64,000 nt of DNA from NCBI GenBank assembly GCA_036937835.1, contig CM072861.1, positions 4,504,001 through 4,568,000 on the forward strand. Reading direction: 5' to 3'. Source of the DNA: Pampus argenteus (taxonomy: Eukaryota; Chordata; Actinopteri; Scombriformes; Stromateidae). The position numbers and the translations under genes were made by a program. Below, one piece after another: positions 14,001 through 26,400 of the stretch. Positions within the stretch are counted from its first letter, which is position 1. The number at the start of each line of letters is the position of its first letter. A model generated the notes under the pieces. The model was not told the origin of the DNA. It searched no databases and saw nothing but the letters and a program-made list of their open reading frames with translations.

Positions 14001-17000
14001 GAACCAACGCTGTGATCCTGAGAGGTCCTCTAATCACAGGCTGCCTCTGCTCTGTTTCACTTACCACAAACTCCAACCGTCAGCCATGAAGTGAAACCAT
14101 CTCTTGACATCAGTGAAAGTCACTTTCCCCGATGCACTGAGTATGAACACGAACACAACCCACACAGCCTAACCGTAAAATACATTGTACGACTCTCTCG
14201 TTCTGCTAACTATTGGTACCTGTTCTGAGTGACAAGCTAGCAGGTGACTGTAAATTTGTTGCCATGGTAATGTTACTGCAGGAAGCTGCGTTTTAAAACC
14301 TTGACTTCTACCTTGATGAAAGTTTATTGTTAACCTGAATATGTTACTTTTACCAAACAATCCCAAATGAAGGTCCTCTTTATTCGTTTTTTCGGGAGCT
14401 TTCAAACACGTCATTTCATCGAGTATCGTCATCTCCGAGTTGCTAATGACGACAATGTGATATGGTCAAAAATGGCTGATTAGCCCAACAAATGCCAGAT
14501 TAGCAGGAGGAACGTGAGTCAGGAAATGTTTAGTTTATTGATTTTCCATTTTTCTTTTTTTTTTCCACATTTGAATTTTAGATTGAATTGCTATTTTGTT
14601 TTTAATATGACTCTACTCTAAACAACACACGTTCATGGACTTGCTCTACATCCTCTTGAAGCCATCTAAATTGTATTTGACGAGCGAAACGTCTTCAAGA
14701 CATCCACAGCAAGTCCGGCTGCATTTGACGTAGCGTGTTCAGATGCTAAAAGCTCCACCTCGGCTCCACTGTAAAGATGAATATCTAATTGGCTTCCCGT
14801 GCACTCACTGCTTATCTCATTCTCCAAACGTAGACTCCACCCATCTGAAGCTGACATTGAATCTTCATATCTCCATTTTATCTCTTTGATGCTAAACAGT
14901 CATCGCTATCAAAGCTGCTTTATTTTTCCCAGCAAACACTGCTCTCTGGTTCTCATTCTAACCAACCAGTTCTTCCTCTCTTTCTTTCAAACAAAAACCT
15001 CCAACTCGTCCATTTCTCATCACGGCGCTGCGAACACTTTTCACCCTGGAAGTCTTTCTGTGCCAAATATAAGAGGAATATGTTTGTACAGGGAAACAGA
15101 TAAGAGCTGATTACTGCATGTGATAGCAGCCCGGTATACAGTATATTCTGAGCAGGTAATAATAGAAGTGGAATCACATTGTGGATTAGGTGCAGTCATG
15201 CTTTGTGCTGTAAACTAATCCCGCAGTTTTCACTAGAAATCCAACCCTGTGGCACACAGTGTGAACACACTGTAAAGGCCAGGAGGAGTTGCTGTGGTTT
15301 TTATGGTAATTATATTACATACCTCGGAATGAATGTGCTAATGATTTATTGATGCTGAAGTGCATTTATTAGCTGACGAGCCGGTGTTTCAGCTGTCGTC
15401 TGAAGTGGCCTCAGGTGACGCTGTGTTGACCTCTGTAACACGCCCATTGATTTGTTTATATGTACAGTTATATTGGTTCAACTGTCCTTCACACACGATA
15501 CATGTCAGATTTCTAATAGAATTATAATGGAATACGGAAATAATTTTAAATTTTTCAGAATTATTATTTTAATGACATTTAGTGACATCAGCAAGGGTCA
15601 GGCTCCAACACGTATTTTTCTTGAGTGTGTGTCAGAACAAACGAAGCTTCACATTTCACTCAGAACTGGAACCCATGGTGTGACTCTGTCTGTGTGTTCA
15701 CCACAGTGTTGGTTTGCAGCAGATGGCATACTGGATGTTCATTGTTTTCAGTAGGAAAACAATGATAAACTCCACCAGCACTGATGTAGAGTGCTGGCTG
15801 CAGCCTGCAGACACAGTGTGGCAACAAAAGTTTAATCTTCCCTTCTGCTGTCTACTGCGGCGGTGATGACTAACAGGCTTTCTGTAAATTCCACCTAAAC
15901 GGAGGCACGTACATTTATTTATCAACATGTAGTTCTTGTTCTTTTTCCCGTGAAGATAAATTAGTGAAACGCTTTCTTCCTTTCGACTGGAGATTTTAGA
16001 GTCTGGGAGGAAAAAAAAAGACACACTGCCAAAGTTAGGTTGAGCTAAACAATTTCACTTTCATGCTTGGCCCTCTTTGTAGTCACCCTGGTCCTCCTTA
16101 CTTGGCAACTTGCACACTGTGGCTTGGACTTCCTGTGGGAACACCTCTTGAGAGACAGTCCTTTGGACTCATATCGACAACAGCAAGGCAGCAAAGAACA
16201 AGGGCCACCTCATTCATTTCAATGAGACTTACTTTGGTGCTTCAGCCAAAAAGACAGATTAGTGTATCAATAACGTTGGTTCTGCCTCACGTTGTGCACT
16301 CTGTTCAGTCATAGCAGGTAAAACACAACACAGCATCACTCTGCTTCTTCACCGGCGTTGAGATGGAGGAGAAAATCATAGTCAGGTGAAAACTTAATTT
16401 CAAAATCACACGTTTTTCTTCCCATTTTCCATGTGACATGCTTCCTTCATGGACAGCACGTCTTCACTTCCTACTGCTAAAATATATCCTTTGCCTATGT
16501 GACATCATTTGGAGTCTGGACACGCCCCCTCAGCCCTCTGACAGAGGTTTGAGAGCGGCTGTCGCATCTGTCAATCATGACATCCAACCCCCCTTTTTTT
16601 TATATTGTCAAATAACAAATTAAAAACAAACTGATAAAAAGAATGAGTACTCAAATGAGTAATGAATGAGTAAGAACTATCTAAAATGACAGAAACTGGA
16701 AGAATTTATTGGATATTTGTAGTTTGGCTCCTGTCCCGTCCATTAACATGGACATGATCTATACTGCAGCCAGCCACCAGGGGGCGATCAAGATGATTTT
16801 TTTGTCTATATTTATATATAGTCTGTGGATTCACTCAAAACAGTTGTTTATCTCAACAATCAAACTCCTAAAATTCATAAAATGGCTGGAAAAGCACACA
16901 GATTAAAATAGTTTTTGCATATTTTCTACTATTTAGGTAAAAACCTAGCTACTGCTAAACGACTTAATATTGTAAACATTTAAAGTCCTCCCTCAACTCA

Positions 17001-20000
17001 AAAATGTCTTTTGCCTATTGTTTCCCTTTCATTTTGCAGCTGGATTTATGCGCAGACTTTGACACTAGAATGGTGCTTTTCACATGTATCTGTTGAAGAA
17101 GAACGTTTCCCTGCGCTCATCTCAAATCTGAGCTCCAAGCGTGTACCTGCGAGCATGATGTGTGACATCACAGCTAGTCTGGAGCCAATCACGGGCGAGA
17201 ACTGTATGCGACTTACACAAGGTGATGTGGAAACTTGAAATCTCCAGTGCACATACACAGAGTGTGAGAAGTCACTGCTGAGAGTTTCCATGCAGTGAAA
17301 GCGTAGATGTGCAGCAGATGTGCAGCAGACAGCCGTAGAAGTCTCCTGCTTCTGCTCTGAATCTCCTGATTCCACTTGTCTACTCGTTGTGTGTTTAACA
17401 TAGAAAAATAAATATCGTATTCACGATATGTTGAGGAAATATAACAGTTCCTCATTTGAAATCCAGGGATAAATGACAATGTGTTTGCTCTGTAATCTGG
17501 TTTCTCACTACTTGAATAATGTATATTGTTTCAGAGGTTTTCTCATTTAAACCACTTAGTGATGTTTGTGAATTTAAATACACAAAATGTAGCAATTAAT
17601 TTGACTTTTATTAAAAAAACCCACCTTATTACCTGCTATCTGAATAGCAAACCTTCAACTCAGAAAGTGGATGACTGAGATGACTCTACACTATGGGTGC
17701 TTTGCAAATCTATTACCTGTATGTGTTTATTTTGGGAAAAAAAAAAAAGAAAAAAAATTATTCACAATTTACTGACAATTTATATATATATATATATATA
17801 TATATGATCTTATCTGCTCATTGAACACACAAAATAATAGATTTTTACAATATTTGTGAAAATGTGTGTGAAAATATATAGCTAAATTTTTCTAATGCTC
17901 TAAAGGAAGTGTCGATGATAAAAAAATGTTAAGCTATTGACAAAAGACTGAAAAGCTGTCTTGGTCATTTTGCATTTGACAGGGTCCCTAAATTAAAGCC
18001 ATGCAACAAGGTTTGTTATGAGTGTTGTACTTAAAAATATTCTGATTGATAATTCTTCTGTAATATGACGACACAGATATAAATAAGCATATACACTGCG
18101 TTGAGCTCGGCTCAGGAAATACTGAGGGAAAATATCCCGACTAACGTCTGTCTGTCAGAGGGAGGATGCAGCGTTTCCTGTGCAGGAGACATGGATTTGA
18201 GTTTGATACACGGTCAGAGAGGTGGTCAGGACCGGGCCGGTCGTTACTCTGAGCCGTTACTCTGATGTGTGGACAAAGTGAGTTGTGGCGTAGTGTGTGT
18301 GTGTGTGTGTGTGTGTGGATGCAGCGCTCCACAAAGGCTGTTTGTTCAACCAACAATGTTTTATGTATGTGCTTAGTCTTTCATCAGCACACTCAGTATT
18401 CAATTTACATACTGTCTACTGATCCGGCACTGAATGTTAAGCTGTTTATGCTCTCTCAGCCACTTTATTCTGACACTGCGATGTGTGTGTGGAAGTCTAT
18501 GCGTATCTCTGTGTGTGTGTGTGTGTGTGTGTGTATCTTGGACAGATTGCTTTGCCCCTGCCGCCCCCTCTCCTGTGGTTGTGCAGTATTGTGTTCTGGT
18601 AATAATGATGGGTTCTGTGCCTCCCAGTCTCCCTCCCAGCAGGACACACACATAAAAGGGTCCTTCTCAGGGCAGCCAAGCGCGCGTGTATATGTGTTGT
18701 CTTTTTTCTGGTGTATGTGTGTGTGTGTATGTGTGTGTGTGTGCACATGTGCGCATCTTTGTGCGATTCTAAGAACATCATTTTCGGTAGTGCATGCTGA
18801 TTGTGCCTCATACTGTGCGCGTGTCCAACCCATCAGGTTTCACGTTGGTATGCTCGCTCTCTGTCTCTGCCTCTATCTCTCTCGCTCTCACACTTCTCCC
18901 CTTTTTTTCCATCTGTCTTTCTGTTCCCCTATTTCTCCTCCCCGTATGACATTTCTGCTGTCCTCAGACAACTTCCCTGCACTTCCCCTGTGCGTATCAG
19001 ATATTGGATTTACCAGGGGAGCCTTTGCTATTGGCAAATCGAAGCAGCCAGACTTCAGAAAACAATAGTTCCTCTTTGACAAACTTGGGTTCCACCATTC
19101 AAACTCTGTCTGTTGCTGCAAGTGAGAATAGGATGCATTGAAAGCAGGAAGCAACTATTGGCGTGAACGTGTGGTCCACAGCGTTTTCTGACCTGTTAGG
19201 GTGCTTTCACACCTTAGTGCGGTTCAAATGAATTTAGGTTCATTTGCCTGTTTAGTTCACTTGGTTTAAGTTGTCACTCAAACAGTCCAAGAATGCTTGA
19301 AAACATCCAAACTCTGCTGAGGTTAGTTTGTGTGTTTGTGTCCATCTACCAATCAGGTCAACTGTCTACGTGAACCTGTAATTCAGCTTTAATCCATCCT
19401 GCTTGTGTCTGTTCCTCCGCAGTCACCACATATATGAGGTCCAGCTGTGGGTTTGACTTATAATACTCATTATTAATAATTATATCTTGGTGAGCTCTTT
19501 GTGACACCAGAGAATGTAAAGTAAACACGTTAGTTTCAGGACATTACAGCATGGCCTGCTGTCAGTCGCTCAATCTGATTTCTATATGAGTCCATGTAGA
19601 ACCGACATCACCTGAACTGTCCAATAAAATGACCTGTCAGTCCATATGGCTTTATACTTATAGGTCTCTTATCTGTAATAAGAACACAACATTCTGAAAT
19701 TCAGCTCCCAGTCTTCATGACTCATCTACACAGAACACGTATCACAAGCATATCATATACCTATCATATACCTTATGTATATCTAAATTAGTGTTTCTTT
19801 CTGCACTTGTCCCTCAGTGACAAGTGAGTCATGCAGACGTGACGTGTGTTTGATATAAATACGTCACGTGTGTCTGGGGCAGAATCCTTAGAAAATCAGG
19901 TTCTCAGTGTTTCATGCACAATGAAACTCACTTGCTGTGTAGACTCACAATGTAATAATCCATATAAAATAGTTAGATACGTTATATGAATAAGATAATG

Positions 20001-23000
20001 TAGAAGATCTGGAAATCAGGGGAGTTGGAAGAGATTCTTTCCTTAACCAAATACGTTAAGCGAATTGTAGCAAAAAAAAAAAAAAAAAAATGAACGAGCA
20101 AAAATGTAATTTTAATTTGAATTCTCTGATATAAATAAAGCTCAAACTCTTCAGGTGCTTTTTAGAAGAACCTGAAGTGATCTTGTTTTCTTCCAGGAGA
20201 TCTCTGTACATGCAGTGTGCCGCAGATTCTTTTCTAAACTAACTGCATAATTTGAATTTGCATTCAATCAGCTAGTGCTCGTCACCTCAGGAGTAGTAGA
20301 GACTTTATGTTGAGACTGAACTGTGAGTTCAGCCCAGGCGGACGCTACGTGTCCTCCTATAGTTTCACTCTGAAGACACACTAAAGGTTAAAATGACAAA
20401 GTCTGTTTCATCACCAGAGACAGAAAACAAAATCAAATCACACTGACGCACACAGAAACACTGAAAACACGGGACCTTATCTCATAATTACAAATTCTGT
20501 ATGTCATAATTATGACTTATTATCTCAGAATTGTGAGAAGAGATCTCATTATTTTGAGATCCAGGACCAGGTGTTGCTGCATCATGTGTCCCATCTGATT
20601 GTGTGACCTAATCAGACCTGAGTTTCAGATATACTGCCTCTGTAAATGTTTTTTTTTTTTTTTCATATCATATTTTATTGCACGCTTTATTTTGATAGCT
20701 GTTACCATGGTGCCAGCTGCGTGACTTTGTATCCACGAAGCATCCGTACTGTTAGCTGCTCCTAAACAAACAAGCATCTTTAAGCGGGTCCAAGAGTGTG
20801 TTTTTTTTCCACCATCATTATAACCTCTGATCCAGGTCTCATTTCCTTGTTAGATTCATTTGTTTAGTTTATTATCTGAAATATGGAGACGCTATGAAGG
20901 TTATTAAAGAAAATGAAGTCGCCGTCCTGATATTTTAGAATTACTTTCCAGTTTACCTGATTTATAGTGTCCTAAATGACCTCCTCATCCACTACTCCCT
21001 GTATATAATTAGTTGCTCTATCATAAGCAGTAAATTGAGCTTTCAGACATTTATGAATCGTCGTCATGGACACTACTTTTTTTTCCCCATTTTTGAGGGC
21101 ACTGTAATAGATATGTTCCACACACAACATTCAGTACGTACTGTACTGTAGCTATTGGGTGATTTCGGACACAGCTATAGATTAGCCATGCTATAAACCT
21201 GCTATTGGCGGACTATTTCACATTAATTATTAATGATATTTACAAAAATTCCATAACCATTTTCCCCCCTCTCTATAGAACATTCATTATTTTGAGAATA
21301 AAGAAATAAAACACATTTATATGCTGAGTGTAATATTCTGGAGTGCGGTACAACCAGCTGATGTTAGCTAGCTATTGCTAACTAGCCAAATACGATAATG
21401 AATAAACATTAGCTCTGGCTAGCTTGCATTGTAAGTGTCTTTCTCCGTCGCCGTACGTTCATGAAGTCCATAAAGCCTTCGTGCGCATTATGTTTTACAT
21501 TTACCATTATTCTGTAACCGCCACTTATGACCACAGTGGCTCCTGTTTACAATAAGGTCGTTTAATGATTAAAAAAAAGTGAAAAAAGAAAGGAAGGAAA
21601 AAGAAAAAATGATTATTTCAATACTATCATACTTTCATATTGAGAGGATTTTGTGTTTTTTGTTGGTGCCAATGTTAATATTTGTTTAGGTTGTATGGTT
21701 CATACCACAGTAATGTGTTGTATCTGACCTTTACACCTCCGCTTTTCCTTCTTCCACCTTCATTGTCCTCCTTCTCTTTTCTCCTCTCAGGTGCGTCACT
21801 GTCCTCAGAAACCATCTACCCTTTCCCTCCTTCCCCCACTGACTGCGTTGAAGCTCATCGGGTTTGTTCTGCTGACCCCCGGTGCGAGGCGTTGTACCGG
21901 GGCTTGGAGCTGTGTGCGGCCGACGCGGCGGTGTCGCCTCTGGGGGAGCGTGCAGCGGCCGAGTGCCTGGAGAGACAGGATGCTCTGCTGGCCAAACACC
22001 CATCTCTGTTGGCGTGCAAGTGCCAGCGCGGCTTCCGCAAAGAGGAGCAGTGCCTGCGCATATACTGGAGGGTTCGCCTGCTGCCAGGTCAGTCACAGCT
22101 CTGTGCTGGGGTGCAGGGGTCCAGGGGGTCTGTATCATATACAAACTGTAGTAGAGAAGTCTAAAGTGAACAATGCAGAATAACTGATTTTCACATTAAG
22201 CTTGTCGGATCATTTTTTTTCTACAGTGCTTTTTTTTTTTAATATGCAAAATTATAGAGATACTAAGTCATTATTTCTCTTCACCAAATCCAAATCATGA
22301 GAATATTCATTTTCACCCATCTATTCATTATCTATATTCACTTAGCCTGTGGTGTTGGAGCATATCCCAGAATGCATTTCGTGAGTGGTCAGTTAGAGTA
22401 CACTCTGAACAGGTTGCTAGTTTATCACATGTCACAAAGCTTCTCTGGCTGGATATTTTTTCAGTTTTTTTTTTTTTTCTTTGTAAACAAACAAAATGCA
22501 TCATTTTTATTCCCCTACTCCGTGGAACCCAGTGGTTCCTACTAAATCTTTAAAACAGCTCACAAATATATAATCCATACAACCATGCTCAACACGGATC
22601 TACTCTTTACTGCTCCTTTTGCGCTTCTGGTTAGATTCTAAACTGCATTTTTTTGTGTCAGTATTCTTACTCTGTGCAATAACAATAAAGTTTTAATGAT
22701 CTAATCTAAACTAATGTAATATAGCATTAAACAATCTTAGTAATTTCCTAAAACAGCTGGACACTTAAGTTTTTTAGCAAACGTTACTCAAACAGGAGGA
22801 AATGGTGCATTTGCTAGGGACTATTTTCAGCGGTGGATGAATCCACATTTTATGCTCTAGTGACTATTTCTGACAGCAGGACAGTGTGTGTGGGTTTCAA
22901 TCTAAATAAACTGCAGTGTGTGTGTTCATGGTAATGAAAGATGTCACCCAGTCCAACAGTGTGACTCACTGATGTGTTTTTAATAGTTTTTGGACAACAA

Positions 23001-23042
23001 CTGTGGTTTATGGTACAGAGGAATGAGATATACAAGGCTCTG

Positions 23043-23080
<38 letters not shown>

Positions 23081-23408
23081 TGCTTGTTAGTAATTCATGG
23101 GGTTTGTTGGCAATAAGAAACAGGTAGAAAGTTGCCTTCTTATTGTTTAAAGCTTTTGAAGACATTAAGTTTGTGGTGCATGGTGTGCTGAATCCTTCCT
23201 ACTTTCATGCTTAATTCTACATTTATTTACTACAACATAAACAAAAAAAACTGATTCTGATTTAAATGTAAACTTTGAACTTGTTTCGTAAACCAGTGAA
23301 GACCTGCCGAATGGTCAAACCACTCAGAGATTCACACACACACACACACACACATACAGACTTGCTTTTTGTCTCCATCAGGCAGACGAGCCCCCACAAC
23401 ATGATGGA

Positions 23409-23444
<36 letters not shown>

Positions 23445-26400
23445 ACACACACGGTGCCGGTGTGATGTGTGCATCAGTAAGTGAGCTAACCCTAGCCAGC
23501 AGACTCCTCCTCCCCTGTGGCCTATTAGTCAGCGGAGCATTAGTGTAATTACACACTCTTCAGTTCCTAACGCTGCTAGGCTGCTCTAGCGTGTCATTAC
23601 CATAAAAATATATAGCCTGGAATAGGATTTACATACATAAACACTTGCCACATGCCATTACATTCTTGATTGAGTTTGTACTTTGGAGTGTGTTTAAATA
23701 ATTTTCAGGAACAACTAGTCAATCAGGACTCAGTAATAACATGAGCTCGTGAAGACTTTGGATGTGTCCTACTAGCATTATCATCCCTATGGGATTAAAT
23801 GACATAAATATAAAACCCTCAGGGGGTTATTATTTTTATTCAGTTTATTAAAAGGAAAAAAAAAAAAAACAGAACGAAACACTTGGAATAACAAAATTTG
23901 TAGCACAACATGGTGAGCTTTACATGTGTTGGCAAGTGTATTTTTGAACTTTGGACACAGCCAGCCTAGTGTTTTTTAGACTTTTATGTTGGTGTTGAGC
24001 AAGGTTTGAATAATTATCCCCCCCCCTAAAAACCCCACACACACATACCAACAAGCTTCAAAGCCAAAATACAGTACTTTCCTATGATAAAAGTTAATTA
24101 CACAGCCTACCTGAGCAACTAGAGTGGCTCTTTATCAGACGTGAGGCGCTGCAGAGTGACTGATCTCAGAGCTGCTGGAGACATGCAGAATTAATGGCTG
24201 ATAGTGGGAAAAAAAACGTGGTCTTTTTTTATCGACATGAGCTTTTAGCACCGCTTTCATGTTTTTGTCGAATTTTACCCAAATGTACACAGCTCTGTCT
24301 ATAAAGTGATAGCGACATCCACCAATCAATGTCAGTCCGGTTGCAGTGCAAAATTCAGGTCTCTAGGGATGCCGGTGTCGGTCGGTCCATGACTGCGGTC
24401 CAAACTGTCATATCTCAACTATCAGTTGCTGTGAAACACAGACATGCATGTTTATCAGATAATGAATGAATTCTGATGACTTTCATTTTGCATCACCAGC
24501 AGGTTGACGTTTATGGTTTTGAATAATATCAGCTGGGTTGACTTCCATGAAATGCCGTGAGACATTCATGGTCCTCACGGGATGGATTCTAATCACGTAA
24601 CTGAACTGAATTGAACTTAAGATATGCTTGATAGATTGACATATTCATGGTTGCCAGATGATGCCCCCTTACAACTTTTCCTAGTCTTTTCCTCTAGTCG
24701 ACATTTCACCTGTTCAGCACTTTGGTGTGTGTGACCTGCAAATTAGCTTCAGCTACACTTTGTGTTTAGTGCTAATCAGCAAATGTTAGCATGCTAGCAC
24801 ATGCTAATACACGTAATATACAATGTACTGACGGATAATTAAATACAACCGTGTGATTATTGCACTAGATCCAGTCGCATCAGGTGTGCTATAGAAAGAC
24901 AGCCTGCCATGTTAAAGGTGAGGGGTTGTTGGATGCTATGCACACAGAGCAGCTAGAGTCTAACCGTGTTTGTCTGTGATCAGTTATCATCTGAACATAG
25001 TGTACATGTTGACAGTGCGGATGATCTTCTTATCATTGAAAGAGTTTCCACCAGTGTCATATCTCTTTCTTATATCACTGATTATTTTATTTACCCCCCG
25101 TGTGTCATCCCTTACTGATAATACTTCCTGTGCACCTCTATAAAGTATCTTATCTTAACTTGTTGATGCAGAACGTTTGCAGATAGTTTTATAGTTCTAC
25201 AGAGAATACTGCTTCTATATGTCCTCTTCCTGTGATCAACTATTATATAACTTATATTCCATATAATGTTGAAAGCCCAACAACCAACCAGCATCACCGT
25301 GTCATTTTAAAAAACCTGCTAGACAGGTTCATCTCATACAGAAATATCATAACATTTTTAATTTCCTATTTTAAATGTAATTTTTAAAAATAATCATTTA
25401 AGAGAAGACAAAGCATATAGTAAGGACAGTCAGGTGAGCTGTTCCTTGGGATATATATAATGAAATAAATACACCAATAGATGAATGGATGAGTGGGTTA
25501 TTTGTTCCGTGTAGTTCAGAGTTGGTGCATGTTAAGTGACAAAATGATTATATTTGATTATGATTATATACAATGATTACAATTATAACACACACAATTC
25601 TAACAATGGCAATAGCCAATATAATAATGACACCGATAATGTGCATTTGTTCTGACTGTTGTTGATGGATCCAGTTAATACTGGTGGAAAACGGTCCATT
25701 CTGGTACTTTGTGACCATCGCTGTGTTTAATATAGTTAGTAAAATGTCTCTGGCTTCAACTGGTTTAAACTCTATAACTGGGCCAAGTCTTTGTTGTTTC
25801 CCCAGGGAAGTTCTGTAGAGAGAAAGTCGTTTTTTCGGTTCAGTCCTTCATTCTTTTCTATCTGGAGAAAAGATGTTGCTTTTTTTGAATTTTTTTGCCC
25901 AAATAAATTCTCCCAAAAAAACAAAACAAAAAAAACAACAACAACCTGGAAGTAGTAGTTTGGACATGGTCTTAATAAACACTGCCATCATTACATCCGA
26001 ATACCTTTAAATCATCCTTTCATTCATTTCATTGCAGATTACACTGATGGATCCTTATTGCATTTAAAGCAGGTCACATTTAGTTACATTGGTGTTTCCC
26101 TCATTTTCTCATTTTTTGTTCCACTGTGTGTGTGTTCCTTTTCTCTAGGGGAGGATGAGCTGGAAATATCTCCCTACGACAACACACTAATGGATACTCG
26201 TATGGCGTCCTTAGTGGCAGGTAAAACACACTCTGACATACAGTACACACACACACACACAGAGTCACTCCAGCAGTCCATCACTGTCACACATGAACTA
26301 TTTAATGGCAGCTTGGTAGTTCTGATATATCAGTCATACAAGTACATGACAGCGAAGCAGCTCAATGAATCATTACGCCTCGGAAATGTTAGTCAATATG

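Noticed and set aside
18265..19068. 267-codon open frame, the longest in the window
   Set aside because: It runs through three (GT)n arrays, giving long Cys-Val runs, and shows no recognisable domain or splice structure. It lies inside intron 1 of the receptor gene.
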